Positions 7,819-18,258 of a stretch of DNA of 64,000 nucleotides are shown here, piece by piece. A program made the position numbers and the translations under genes. Position 1 is the stretch's first letter, and each line of letters begins with the position of its first letter. The stretch covers positions 558,001 to 622,000 of the forward strand of contig CAWEOA010000002.1 of assembly GCA_963810615.1 (NCBI GenBank). The letters run 5' to 3'. The DNA comes from JARRQJ01 sp963810615. Lineage in GTDB: Bacteria > Pseudomonadota > Gammaproteobacteria > DRLM01. Below the pieces are notes generated by a model. That model was given only the letters and a program-made list of their open reading frames with translations, was not told the origin of the DNA and searched no databases.

Positions 7819-9066
7819 CTACTCAGGCAGCACGCTCTCCCCACACATCAAATCCTCCACGCGCTCCCGCGCCCGCACCACATGGACCTTGGCACCGTCC
7901 ACCATCAGCTCTGCCGCCCGCGGCCGCGAGTTGTAGGTGGAACTCATGCTGAAACCGTAGGCCCCGGCAGAACGCACCGCCAGCAGGTCGCCGGGCGCGA
8001 TGCACAAGGGCCGATCCTTGCCGAGGAAGTCGCCGGTCTCGCACACAGGTCCCACCACATCATAGTGGGTGAGTTCGCCATCGCGTTTCGCCACCGGCAC
8101 GATCGCCTGCCAGGCCTCGTACAAGGCGGGACGGATGAGATCGTTCATGCCCGCATCGACGATGGCAAAATTTTTGTGGGGGGTATGTTTGAGATATTCG
8201 ACGCGGGTAAGCAACACCCCGGCATTGCCGACGATGGCGCGGCCCGGTTCGATGAGCACCTTGAGCGCGCGGCCCCGCAGTCGCTCCCGCAAGGCGGTGG
8301 CATACACCTCCGGACTGGGCGGCGTCTCGGCGCTATAGGTGATGCCGAGTCCGCCGCCGATATCCAGGTGCCGGAGCACGATGCCCTGCGCCGCCAGCTG
8401 ATCGATGAGCGCCAATACCCGCTCCAGCGCCGCCACGAACGGCGCCACCTCGGTGAGCTGCGAGCCGATGTGACAGTCCACACCCATGACCTGGATATGC
8501 GGCAGGGCGGCGGCACGGGCATAGAGTTGCGGCGCGGCGGCGATATCGATGCCGAATTTGTTCTCCTTGAGGCCGGTGGAGATATAGGGGTGAGTCTTGG
8601 CATCCACGTCGGGATTGACCCGCAACGACACCGGCGCGCGCCGCCCCAGCTCGCCGGCCACGGCATTGAGCCGTTCCAGTTCCTCCGCCGACTCCACATT
8701 GAAACAGTGTATCCCCGCTTCGAGGGCGCGGCGCAATTCGTCTTCGCGCTTGCCCACCCCGGAAAACACCACCTTGGCGGCATCGCCGCCCGCCCGCAGC
8801 ACCCGCTCCAGCTCTCCCACCGAGACGATGTCGAAGCCGGAACCCAAGCGCGCCATGAGGTTCAACACCGCCAGATTGGAATTGGCCTTCACCGCATAAC
8901 ACACCAGGTGATCCTGGCCGGCAAGGGCCTGATCGAAGGCGCGCCAGTGCCGTTCGATGGTGGCGCGGGAATACACATAGCAGGGTGTACCGTAGTCGGC
9001 GGCGACGGCGCCCAGATCGACCTCTTCGGCGAACAAGCAGCCGTTGCGGTAGTCAAAATGATCCAT
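7819..9066 (-). CDS. lysA: Diaminopimelate decarboxylase
   Basis: LysA decarboxylates meso-diaminopimelate to L-lysine with pyridoxal phosphate. The 415-residue protein shows the PLP lysine in CYAVKANSN (Lys60), the DCHIGSQL segment (about 197-204), the Gly-rich phosphate loop IGGGLGITY (236-244), EPGRAIVGNAG (273-283) and the dimer-partner cysteine in VCETGDFLG (Cys342). The length is normal. The usual neighbours dapF and the small lipoprotein gene are not here, so this is a stand-alone lysA. Several dispersed repeats lie just downstream. Confidence 0.97.
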   Translation of the reverse strand: MDHFDYRNGCLFAEEVDLGAVAADYGTPCYVYSRATIERHWRAFDQALAGQDHLVCYAVKANSNLAVLNLMARLGSGFDIVSVGELERVLRAGGDAAKVVFSGVGKREDELRRALEAGIHCFNVESAEELERLNAVAGELGRRAPVSLRVNPDVDAKTHPYISTGLKENKFGIDIAAAPQLYARAAALPHIQVMGVDCHIGSQLTEVAPFVAALERVLALIDQLAAQGIVLRHLDIGGGLGITYSAETPPSPEVYATALRERLRGRALKVLIEPGRAIVGNAGVLLTRVEYLKHTPHKNFAIVDAGMNDLIRPALYEAWQAIVPVAKRDGELTHYDVVGPVCETGDFLGKDRPLCIAPGDLLAVRSAGAYGFSMSSTYNSRPRAAELMVDGAKVHVVRARERVEDLMCGESVLPE

Positions 9067-9216
9067 AGAAAATCAGTCTTTCACTCAAACGTAAATGAAT
9101 GCCGTCAATGCTATCATCCCCCGCCCCCGTGCGGCACTCCTCCGCTATCGGGACGGGCGAAAATAACGCCGCCGCGGGGATTAGGAGTAAACTCGGCGCA
9201 GCGACGAGGATATATT

Positions 9217-9870
9217 ATGCAAGTCGAAATCTGGTCGGATGTCATTTGTCCCTGGTGCTACATCGGCAGGCGCCGCTTCGAAACCGCCCTCGCCCAATTC
9301 GCGCACCGCGACCAAGTCAGCGTCATATGGCGCAGCTTCGAGCTGGACCCCGACGCACCGTCCCTCTATCCGGGCACCCTCAACGAGCGGCTGGCCGAGA
9401 AATACGGCGTCAGCCTGATGCAGGCGACGGCGATGAACACCCGGGTCACGGAGGTCGCCAAGGAGACCGGCCTGGAGTATCGCCTGGAACAGGCGCGGCC
9501 CGGCAATACCTTCGACGCCCATCGCCTGCTGCATTTCGCCGCCGCCCACGCGCGGGACCAAGACGCGGGCGAACGCATCATGCACGGCTATTTTTGCGAA
9601 GGCCTGGCGGTCGGCGATCGCTCCGCTCTGGTCCGCCTTGCCCCGCAGTTCGGCATCGCCGAAGACGCAGCACAAGCGATGCTGGAGAGTGACGACTACA
9701 GTGTCGCGGTACGCGACGATGAGGCGCGAGCCGCGCAGCTGGGTATCACCGGCGTACCGTTTTTCGTCTTCGCCGAAAAATACGGGGTTTCGGGCGCGCA
9801 GCCCGTAGAGGTGTTCGCCGAGGCGCTGGAACAAACCTGGAATGAAACTGATGCGCGCCAATCCGATTAA
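9217..9870 (+). CDS. DsbA-family oxidoreductase (FrnE-like)
   Basis: This is a thioredoxin-fold protein of the FrnE/DsbA subfamily, 217 residues, with the active-site CPWC at residues 11-14 (SDVICPWCYIG). The cis-proline loop appears as GITGVPFFVF near residues 183-192, and an alpha-helical insertion lies between. There is no signal peptide, so a cytoplasmic dithiol oxidoreductase or isomerase is likely. The start at 9217 is chosen because GACGAGGA lies seven bases upstream. The frame is open much further upstream, but only as the antisense of lysA. Confidence 0.9.
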   Translation: MQVEIWSDVICPWCYIGRRRFETALAQFAHRDQVSVIWRSFELDPDAPSLYPGTLNERLAEKYGVSLMQATAMNTRVTEVAKETGLEYRLEQARPGNTFDAHRLLHFAAAHARDQDAGERIMHGYFCEGLAVGDRSALVRLAPQFGIAEDAAQAMLESDDYSVAVRDDEARAAQLGITGVPFFVFAEKYGVSGAQPVEVFAEALEQTWNETDARQSD

Positions 9871-9957
9871 TCTGCCATTTCGGGCGTCAATATAATCCGC
9901 GGCAAACAAGGCTCTCCAGCCAGCATCACAAAACCGAATCAAACGGACCCTACTTTA

Positions 9958-10092
9958 GGGAGAGTCTGATTAAATCTTTATGATGTCATTCCGGCGTACG
10001 CCGGAATCCAGTAACCCACTGCTTTCAAGGCGCTGGATTACAGGTCTCCGCTACGCTACGCCCGGAATGACTAATTAATCAGAGACTCTCTT
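9958..10092. repeat. Composite MITE-like repeat element
   Basis: This 135-bp unit contains an A-type repeat (9985-10012) and a B-type repeat (10032-10071). It is bounded by inverted ends, GGGAGAGTCTGATTAAAT on the left and ATTAATCAGAGACTCTCT on the right, which match apart from a two-base insertion and small changes. It encodes no protein. It looks like a small mobilised unit built from the short repeats. Confidence 0.65.
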
Positions 10093-10095
10093 AGA

Positions 10096-10638
10096 TTAAA
10101 ACATCATACGCCACAGCGATCGATTGCCATCGACAAACTGATGCTTAAGCGCGGCCAGGATATGAATCATGATAAGAACCGCGCAGCCATACGATGCGTA
10201 ATAGTGGATATCGCTCAGCCAATCGCGCGTGCCCTTGCTGATCGTCCCGATATCCGGGATGGTGATCATATCGTACAGGTGCACGGCCTCGCCGTTGGTG
10301 GCGACGAATAAAAATCCGCTGAGGGGAATCACCAGGACGGCGAACACGAACAGCCAACGCACAAGGGTGGCGATAAGCCGCTCCCACTCCGCCAGACTCG
10401 GCTCATAGTCTGGATTGGGACTAAGCCTCATCCATGCGATCTTCAAGGCCAGCAGGATGAACAGGCTCAAGCCCATCGCCTCATGCGCATCCAGCAGCCG
10501 CCAGTACAGAACGTCTTCATCGCTGAGTCTGACCATATACCATCCGATTGCGATCAAGCCGATCATGATCAGCGCGATCAGCCAGTGTAGGATCTTAGCG
10601 ATCAAACCGTAGTCTTGCCTGGTATTACGAATATGCAT
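10096..10638 (-). CDS. Cytochrome b561
   Basis: This 180-residue integral membrane protein of the bacterial cytochrome b561 family has four membrane helices. Candidate haem-ligand histidines are visible in KILHWLIAL (His18), DAHEAMGL, and HILAALKHQF near the C-terminus. Such proteins move electrons between quinol and periplasmic acceptors and some reduce superoxide. The C-terminal DGN after KHQFV is typical of the group. It is preceded by a composite repeat at its 3' side and has no obvious operon partner. Confidence 0.93.
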   Translation of the reverse strand: MHIRNTRQDYGLIAKILHWLIALIMIGLIAIGWYMVRLSDEDVLYWRLLDAHEAMGLSLFILLALKIAWMRLSPNPDYEPSLAEWERLIATLVRWLFVFAVLVIPLSGFLFVATNGEAVHLYDMITIPDIGTISKGTRDWLSDIHYYASYGCAVLIMIHILAALKHQFVDGNRSLWRMMF

Positions 10639-10963
10639 ACCAGATACTCATTTGAACCAGGGCAATGCTCATGACCCCGGTATTAACGCAGCAAGCAATG
10701 TTCGTTTACCCTAAACATAATCCACAGTAAGACCCCATTAATTCAGGCAGGTGCCGAGAGCCCGATCCAGCATACCCCATGCAGGCATATCCTTAGCCAC
10801 CACATTACAAGGTTTTACACGATCCCATCTAAACTTTAAGCAAATTTATCGGTCTATGCATAAGACGGGCACGATTGCGCTTGGGTATCGGTCGCATTTC
10901 GTCTTCTCCTCTCTTCCGATACCCAGTCCGGGCTTGTTACACACCCACTTACGAGACCGAAGC
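10639..10963. other. Intergenic, nothing recognised
   Basis: About 325 bases between divergent genes. I see no repeat, RNA gene or clear promoter consensus. The open frame that runs through it from 10751 is a 5' extension of the next gene without signal-peptide character. Confidence 0.5.
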
Positions 10964-11401
10964 GTGTTACTGAGAACGACGATAGTCAGTGCAGCGCTCA
11001 CCGTTGCCGCCATGCTGACCGTATCCCATCCGGCCTGGGCGGAGCATCGCGAGCGGGGCTGGCATGGCGACATCCGCCATTTCCAAACACGCGACTTTCA
11101 TCGCTGGCGCGGCGGTCGCTGGATTCATGGCCGCCACGGCGACCACCTGGGATGGTGGTGGGTGGTCGCGGGGATCTGGTATTTCTACCCCGCACCCGTT
11201 TATCCCTATCCCGATCCCTATGTGCCGCCGGCGACCCGGCCGGCGCCACCCGCCGCTCCGCCTCCGCCCGCCGCGACGTCGCAGGCAACACCCTACTGGT
11301 ATTACTGCGCACCGGCACGAACCTATTACCCCTATGTGACAAGCTGCCCCGACGCCTGGCAGAAAGTCCCCGCAACGCCGCCGGATGTGCCGCAGCCCTA
11401 A
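10964..11401 (+). CDS. Secreted Trp/His/Pro-rich hypothetical protein
   Basis: A GTG start at 10964 gives a clean signal peptide (LLRTTIVSAALTVAAMLTV, then HPAWA). A His/Arg/Trp-rich segment HFQTRDFHRWRGGRWIHG follows, then WWWVVAGIWYFYPAPVYPYP, a Pro-rich linker, and a Cys-containing end (YYPYVTSCPDAWQKVPATPP). This is a widespread hypothetical family of gamma- and betaproteobacteria. Its function is unknown to me. The frame is open up to 10751 and an ATG lies at 10856, but only the 10964 start places the signal peptide at the N-terminus. Confidence 0.65.
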   Translation: MLLRTTIVSAALTVAAMLTVSHPAWAEHRERGWHGDIRHFQTRDFHRWRGGRWIHGRHGDHLGWWWVVAGIWYFYPAPVYPYPDPYVPPATRPAPPAAPPPPAATSQATPYWYYCAPARTYYPYVTSCPDAWQKVPATPPDVPQP

Positions 11402-11487
11402 GCACCCATGTTAAGGGATACCGTAAACCCGCTGCGGGAGTTGCACGGACATCGGCGCTGAATCGCAAATAATACGGAGGTTCTCTC

Positions 11488-12441
11488 ATGCATGAACGTT
11501 ACGCCGCCATGGATAGAATTCTCACCCGCCTGACAGCCTTGCAGGTGTCCGCCATCGCCTTAGCCGGCATCGTACTTGTCGGCCTGATGGATTTCGCCAC
11601 AGGCTATGAAATGTCCTTCTCGCTGTTTTATCTCGGCCCGGTAGCCCTCGCCGCCTGGTACGCAGGACGGCGTAACGCCATCGCCACCGCCGTACTGGCC
11701 GCGGGCGTATGGCTGTTGGCCGACACGGCGGCCGGACACCCCTATACTCATCCGCTCATAACCATGTGGGAGCTGCTGGTGCGTCTGGGCGTGTTCCTGA
11801 TGCTGGGCCTGTCGCTAGTGGCGCTGCGTGCCGCCCTCAACCGGGAACGCGATCTCGCCAGAACCGACATGCTCACGGGGCTGTCCACCCGGCGCGCCTT
11901 CGAAGAACAACTGGAGCATGACCTCAAATTAGTACAACGCCGCCACGGCAGCCTGACCCTGGCCTTCCTGGATATGGATGATTTCAAGCAAGTCAACGAC
12001 AACTACGGCCATGCCGAAGGCGATCGGGTGTTGCGCATCACGGGACGGGTGCTGAAGGATTCTACGCGGGAAGCGGACACGGTGGCGCGCCTTGGTGGCG
12101 ACGAATTCGTCCTGGTACTGCCCGACACCGATCCCCATGGCGCCGCGGAAGCCATCTCCAAGATACGCCGCGACCTGCGCCTGTCCCTGGCGGCGGGCGC
12201 ACCCAAGGCCACGGTCACCTTCAGCGTCGGCGCGATCACCTTCCTCGAAGCGCCGCACAGCAAGGAAGAGGCCCTCAAGGCCGCGGATGCCTTGATGTAT
12301 GCCGCCAAGCATCGCGGCAAGGGCACGGCGCTTTTCCGCGTGGTCAAAAAGCAGCGCGCGGAACGCAATATCACGCCATCGCACCCCGTATCCTCCGCGC
12401 CGCGCAGACGCAAACTGATGAGCGGCACCCATAACGGTTGA
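11488..12441 (+). CDS. Membrane-bound GGDEF diguanylate cyclase
   Basis: This protein should make c-di-GMP from two GTP at the inner membrane. The N-terminal half has about four membrane segments (residues 10-115) and no recognised sensor domain. The GGDEF domain (about 130-290) has the intact signature GGDEF in VARLGGDEFVLVL. An RxxD inhibitory I-site (READ) lies exactly five residues before it, so product inhibition is expected. Other conserved parts are DMLTGLSTRRAFE and LDMDDFKQVNDNYGHAEGD. A strong GGAGG lies seven bases before the ATG. Confidence 0.95.
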   Translation: MHERYAAMDRILTRLTALQVSAIALAGIVLVGLMDFATGYEMSFSLFYLGPVALAAWYAGRRNAIATAVLAAGVWLLADTAAGHPYTHPLITMWELLVRLGVFLMLGLSLVALRAALNRERDLARTDMLTGLSTRRAFEEQLEHDLKLVQRRHGSLTLAFLDMDDFKQVNDNYGHAEGDRVLRITGRVLKDSTREADTVARLGGDEFVLVLPDTDPHGAAEAISKIRRDLRLSLAAGAPKATVTFSVGAITFLEAPHSKEEALKAADALMYAAKHRGKGTALFRVVKKQRAERNITPSHPVSSAPRRRKLMSGTHNG

Positions 12442-12478
12442 TCCCGTTTGCGAGTTGCGCGGACCGCCCGCGCTTACC

Positions 12479-15400
12479 TCATTCGACGTTCGATACTTCC
12501 ACCGCCGCAACCTGCCGCGCCGCCTTGCGCTGCCGCAGGTGTTCGCTGAGCTTTTCCATCGCCACGTAGAACGCCGGGGTGATGTACAGGGTGAGCATCT
12601 GGGAGAACAACAGCCCGCCCACCACCGCGATGCCCAGCGGCCGCCGCGATTCCGAACCCAGGCCGGTACCCATGGCGATGGGCAGGGTACCGAAGATGGC
12701 GGCCAGGGTGGTCATCATGATGGGACGAAAACGGATCAGACAGGCCTGGATGATGGCGTCGCGGGCCGAGGCCTGCTGCTCGCGGCGGATCTGCACCGCG
12801 AAGTCCACCATGATGATGCCGTTCTTCTTCACCAGTCCCACCAACAGGATCAAGCCGACGAAGCTGAACAGGTTGAGCTCCTGACCGAAGAAGATCAGCG
12901 TCAGCAGCGCGCCGAGCATGGCCAGCGGCAGCGCGGTGAGAATGGTGATGGGATGGATGAAGTGTTCGTAGAGGATGGCCAGCACCATATAGATCACCAG
13001 CACGGTGATCAGCATCAACAGCGGCATACCCACCAGCGAATCGCGGAAGGTCTGGGCGCTGCCGGTGAAACTGCCGGTGATATCCGCCGGCAGCGCGTTG
13101 CGCGCCAGCGCGTCGATGCGCTCGGTGATATCGCCCAACGACGTCCCCGGCGCCAGGTTGAACGAGAAACTCACCGCCGGCAACTGGCCGTAATGGCTCA
13201 CCGACAACGGCCCCACTCCCGGCGTGATGTCGGCTACGGCGCGCAGCGGCACCAGCTTGCCGTTGTTCCCCGGCACATACAGCGCGTTGAGGGCGTCGAT
13301 GCTGACCTGATAGCGCGGCGCCAGCTCCATGATCACCTGATACTCGTCGCTCGCCCCGTAGATGGTGCTGACCTGGCCGCCGCCGTAGGCACTGTATAAA
13401 GTGGACTGAATCTGCTCGGCGCTCACCCCCAACGCCGAGGCCACATCACGATTGATGGTGATGTTGATCTGGGGATTGCTCAGCTCCAGGCTGCTGCTCA
13501 CATCCTGCACACCCGCCACCGCGCCGAGCTTGGGCTCGAAGGCCACCGCAGCCTTATCCAGTTCATCGATGTCCGTACCCTGCAACACGTATTCATATTG
13601 ACCGCTGCCGCCCAGGCTGCCGATGCGGATCGCCGGCGGGTTCTGGAAGAACACCTGCATCTCCCGTACCGGCGCCACCGCCTTGCGCAATTGCTGCAAC
13701 ACGGCCTCGGCGCTGACCTTGCGCTCTTCCTGCGGCTTGAGGCGGATGAACATGCGTCCGACGTTGCCGCCGCTGACCCCGCCGCGGCCCTGGCCCGCGC
13801 TGGACATGGCGGCGGCGACGTTGGGATTGTCCTTCACCAGACGCGTGACCCGCTCCTGCAGGGCCTGCAACTGCTCGAAGGTCACGCCCTCCGGCGCCTT
13901 GGTGGAGGCGATGATCATCCCGGTGTCCTCGCTGGGGATGAAACCCTTGGGAATGATGGTGAACAGATAGGCGGTCAGCCCCAGGATCAAGGCCCCGGTG
14001 AGCAGCATGGTGCCCCAGTGATCCACCGACCAGGTCAGGGTGCGGCCGTAGGCGTCGCGCACGCGTATTGAAACCGCGCTCGAGGACATAATAAAGCTTG
14101 GTATGACGCTCGTTCTCTGGCAGAAAGCGGCTGCTCAACATGGGCGTGAAGGTCAGGGACACCATCCCGGAGATGAGGATGGCGATGGTCACGGTAAAGG
14201 CAAACTCGCTGAACAGCCGCCCCACCAGCCCGCCCATGAACATGATGGGGATGAACACCGCCACCAGCGACAGGGTCATGGACACCACGGTAAAGCCGAT
14301 CTCTCGAGTGCCGATCAGCGCCGCCTGCATGGGGCTCTCACCCTTCTCGCGGTAACGCACAATGTTCTCCAGCACCACGATGGCATCGTCCACCACGAAG
14401 GCCACCGCCAGGGTGATGCCCATCAGGGACAGATTGTCGAGGCTGAAACCGAAGACCTTCATCACGGCGAAGGTGCCGATCAACGAGGTGGGTAGGGCCA
14501 GAGCGCTGATGAAGGTAGCGCGCGGGTTGCGCAGGAACACAAAGATCACCCCCACCACCAGCACGATGGCCACCAGCAGGGTGAACTTCACCTCGTGGAT
14601 GGAACCCTCGATGAAATCGGCGCGATCATGCAGCACCCGCAGCGTGGCATCGCCCGGCGCCTGGCGGGTGAGCGCCGCCAGGCGCGCCCGCACCGCCTTG
14701 GACACCTCCACGGTGTTAGCGCCCGGCTGGCGTTTCACCGCCAGCACGATGGACGGCCGCAGACTCTTATCGTCAGCGGTATTGTCGAAGAAGGTGGTGA
14801 GCTGCTTGTCCTGCTCGATACTGTCCTCGGCCTTGCCCACGTCGGAGAGATGCACCGGCGCGCCGTTGCGATAGGCGATCACCAGGCGGTTATAGGCGGC
14901 GGCGTCATGCAACTGGCCGGCGGCCTGCACCGTATAACTTTGCGTGCTGCCGCTGAGCACGCCGGTGGGTAGATTGCTGTTGCCGCCCTGGATCGCCTTC
15001 TCCACATCGGACAGGGACAGATTGCGCGCCGCCAGGGCATAGGGATTCATGCGCAGCCGCACCGCGTATTTGTGCGAACCGAACACCAGCACCTGGGCCA
15101 CGCCGGGGATGGTGGAGATCTGCTGGGCGACGCGGGTCTCGGCGTAGTCGTCGAGCTGGGTCAGCGGCAGTTGCTTGGCCGACAGCGACATATAGATGAT
15201 GGCGAAGTCGGCGGGATTGACCTTGCGCAGCGTGGGCGGCGTCGGCATGTTGTCGGGCAGGCGGCGCAGCGTCTGGGAGATGGCGGTCTGCACGTCCTGG
15301 GCGGCGGCATCGATGTTGCGGTCGAGATCGAATTGCAGGGTGATGCGGGTGCTGCCGGTGCTGCTCACCGAGTCCATGGAGCTCACCCCGGGGATGGCGC

Positions 15401-15614
15401 TGAACTGCCGCTCCAAAGGCGTGGCCACCGCCGCCGCCATGGTCTGGGGATCGGCGCCGGGCAGATTGGCGGACACGCTGACGGTGGGAAAGTCCACGTT
15501 GGGCAGCTCGCTCACCGGCAGGGTGTAATAGGCCGTCATGCCGAAAATGATCAGCGCCGCCATGAGCATGGTGGTCATCACCGGACGGCGGATGAAGGGT
15601 CCGGAGATGTTCAC
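12479..15614 (-). pseudogene. RND efflux transporter (HAE1 type), one frameshift
   Basis: The inner-membrane pump of a tripartite drug-efflux system. The GTG at 15614 overlaps the expected adaptor stop as GTGA. Frame 1 gives about 515 residues (NISGPFIRRPVMTTMLMA; the TM4 aspartates in AVAFVVDDAIVVLENIV) up to LYYVLERGFN. The protein then continues in another frame from RVRDAYGRTLTW to the end. The total span, 3136 bases, is one base over a multiple of three. One extra base near 14066-14071 explains it and would restore about 1044 residues, a normal length. No other stop interrupts either half. It is either a recent loss or a sequencing error. Confidence 0.9.
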
Positions 15615-16719
15615 GGCTGCGGCTTGGCCTCGGGTTTTTCAGCGTCGCGACGGTCGTCACCTCCACACCCGGACGCAGATTGCGCGGCGCGCGGGTCACC
15701 ACCGTCTCGCCCGCCTTGAGCCCGGTGGTGACCACCGCCAGGTCGTTCACCTGTCGATCCACCACCACATTGCGGATCGCCGCCTTGCCGTCCTCGATCA
15801 GGTACACGAAGTTGCCGTCCTGTCCGGTCTGCACCGCGGTCTGCGGCACCACCACCGCATCGGGCTGCACCGTCAGACGGGTACGCACCCCCACGTATTG
15901 CCCCGGCCACAGTTGTTCGTCCGCATTGGGCACCCGCGCCTTGAGCATGATGGTGCCGGTATCGGTGTTGACGGCGTTGTCGACGAACACCAGATCGCCC
16001 TCGCCCAGGTCGCCGCTGCCGTCCTCATGGGTGATGAAGATGCGGATGCTGTGCTGCGCCTGATAACGGCGCAGCTCCGCCAGAGTCTGCTGCGGAATGG
16101 TGTACTGCACCAGGATGGGCTGCATCTGATTGATGGTCACCAGCGGCGCGGCGTCGCCGGGCGCCACCAGGTTACCGGCCTTGACGCCGATACTGCCGGT
16201 GCGGCCGCTCACGGGCGCGCGGATATCGGTGTAGGCGAGATTGATCTGTGCCTGATCCAGCGCCGCCCTGGCCTTGTCCACCGCCGCGCGGGCGTTGTCG
16301 TATTCCTGGGTGGTGACGTATTCCTTGCCGGCCAGCGGCTTCAGGCGCTTGGCCTGCTCCTGGGCGTACTCATACTCGGCGCGCGCCGCGATCAGCGCGG
16401 TCTGGTACTGCGAGGGATCGATGCGGAACAGCTTCTGGCCCTTCTTCACCGCGTCGCCTTCGTGGAAATACACCTCCTGCAACTGACCGCTTACCTGGGG
16501 ACGGATCTGCACGCTGTGTTCCGACTGCACCTGCCCCACCACCTGCAGGAACACCGGCATGGGCTGCACCTTCACTGTGGCGCTTTCCACCGTCACCGGT
16601 TTGTCGGGACGCCCGCCGTGGTGGCCGTTGCCGCTGTCCGCGAGGCGCCACTTTGCCAACCCGCCCAGCACCGCAATGGCGATCACAATTATAAGGAAGG
16701 GAAAAATCTTACGTGTCAC
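15611..16719 (-). pseudogene. RND efflux periplasmic adaptor (MFP), frameshift at the last codons
   Basis: The membrane-fusion subunit linking pump and outer-membrane channel. An N-terminal anchor (FPFLIIVIAIAVLGG) is followed by the lipoyl-type segment (VQIRPQVSGQLQEVYFHEGD), a coiled-coil hairpin and the second lipoyl half (NLAYTDIRAPVSGRTG). The frame is normal to about residue 360 and then overruns into the pump gene. The run of five A (reverse strand; 15635-15639) would need six to give KKPEAKPQP and a TGA overlapping the pump start. The expected size is about 369 residues. The overlap geometry strongly supports the one-base loss. Confidence 0.88.
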
Positions 16720-16745
16720 GGCAACTCCAACTAGTACCTATCTAT

Positions 16746-16807
16746 CGTCATTCCGGCGCATACCCAAGGGCATAAATACCCTAAAGGGCACAAGAACCGG
16801 AATCCAG
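16746..16807. repeat. Dispersed repeat, loop-extended variant
   Basis: The ends CGTCATTCCGGCG and ACCGGAATCCAG are those of the A-type repeat. The loop carries about 37 extra bases with CATAAATACCCTAAAGGGCA. The inverse of this loop is found at 7662-7727. Confidence 0.7.
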
Positions 16808-16827
16808 AAATAACCCAGCTTCATATC

Positions 16828-16855
16828 CGTCATTCCGGCAAAAGCCGGAATCCAG
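16828..16855. repeat. Dispersed palindromic repeat, A type
   Basis: The arms CGTCATTCCGGC and GCCGGAATCCAG flank AAAA. It lies between the adaptor and outer-membrane factor genes of the efflux operon, 20 bases from the loop-extended copy. Confidence 0.8.
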
Positions 16856-16919
16856 GCTTTTAAACAATCCGGACCTCGGCATTCGCCGGGGTCTCATTAT
16901 CATCTTTTGATTTAGGGTT

Positions 16920-18258
16920 CTAATTAGCAGGCGCCTTAAGCCCGCCCACCGCATGACCCAGCGCGGTACGCCCCGCCGCCCAATCCAGCCGCGCCTGCAC
17001 CTGCTGCACCCGGGCATTAGCCAGAGTGGTCTGTGCGCTCAACAAATCGAGAATGGTGGCAAGACCGCTCTTATAGCGCGCGTTGGCCACCTCCGCCGCC
17101 AGCTCGGCGCTCTTCAATTGCGCGGCGCTGCTATCCAGAGTCGCCGCGGCGGTGCGCAGATTCTGATAGGCCTGCCACACCTGCAGCTCCACCTGGCTGC
17201 GCAAATCATCGCTGTTGGCGCGGGCGCTGTCCAACGCCGCCTCGGCCTGATGCACCGCGGCGCGGTCGGCGAACCCGGCGAACAGTGGAATCTTGAGACT
17301 GAGCAGCGCGCTGAACTGATTGCTGTCGCCGACGTTGCGCACCTGGGTATGGCCGGCGTTGGCGTCGAAGTTCAGCGTGGGCAGACCGCTGCCGCGGGTC
17401 GCCTCCAGCTTCGCCGCCGCCACCTGTTCCTGGGCCTTGGCCGCCAGCAATTCGGGACGCGCGCCGCGCGCATCGTCCAGCAGGCTGGTCACGCTCTGCT
17501 CCGGCAGGGCCGGCGACTCGATCTGTTCCCAGCTTGCCAGCTTCAATTCCATATCGGGCGCATCCCCCACCGCCACCGCCAGTTGGCCGCGCGCCGAAGC
17601 CAGTTGTCCTTCGCTCTGCTGCAACGATAAGTTTGGCACCGGCCAATGCCGCCTCGGCCTGATACACCTCGCCCACCGTGGCCAGTCCCGAACTGCGCCG
17701 GTCCTGCACCGCCGCCAGATTGGTCTGCGCATCCTTGAGGCTCTGGCGATTGACCTCCGTCACTTCCTGCAGACCCAGCACCTGATAATAGGCCTGCTCC
17801 ACCTGCAGGATCACATCCTGCACGGTCTGATCCTGACTCAAGTGCGCCGAGGTCAGCTCGAACTTGGCCTGATCCAGGGTGCCGCTGCGCGCGCCGAAAT
17901 CCCACAACAGATAACTGAGACTGACGCTGGCGCCGTACCGCGTCTGAATAGAGGCGGGCTGACCGGAAAAATTCAGGGAGCGGTTGCGCGACGCGGTCAG
18001 AGTGGCGTCGATCAGCGGCCAGTAGCCGGCCTTGGCCAACTCCACCCCGGCCTCGGAGGACCGGATCGCCACCCAGGCCAGTTGGGTCTTGGGATTGCGG
18101 CGCAGGGCCATGTCGGTGAGTTGGACCAGGGTTAGGGGGCGCTGGGCTGAGGCGAGCCTGGGACCGATCTGGGATTTGGGGACATCGTCGGCGTACACAG
18201 CCGCTGGCAGCAGCGGGAGGGTTGAAAGCAGGAGAATAATGGGGAAAACGATTTTCAT
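16920..18258 (-). pseudogene. TolC-family outer-membrane efflux protein, one frameshift
   Basis: The outer-membrane channel of the efflux system. The ATG at 18258 gives a signal peptide (MKIVFPIILLLSTLPLLPAA); the frame is open to 18309. Two TolC repeats are visible: the first around LTLVQLTDMALRRNPKTQ with LSQDQTVQDVILQVEQAYY, the second ending with ANARYKSGLATILDLLSAQ. The frame breaks between AALAGAK and LSLQQSEGQLASARG, near 17626-17633, and the span is one base over a multiple of three. Removing one base restores about 445 residues. It is first in the reverse-strand order, followed by the adaptor and the pump. Confidence 0.88.

Noticed and set aside
7882..9216. Long forward open frame of 662 codons ending in the FrnE-like gene
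   Set aside because: The part before 9217 is antisense to lysA; the real start at 9217 has a ribosome binding site and the family N-terminus.
14905..15610. Extension of the adaptor reading frame to 604 residues
   Set aside because: Beyond about residue 360 it is the RND pump gene read in the wrong frame. The family length and the stop/start overlap place the true end at 15611.
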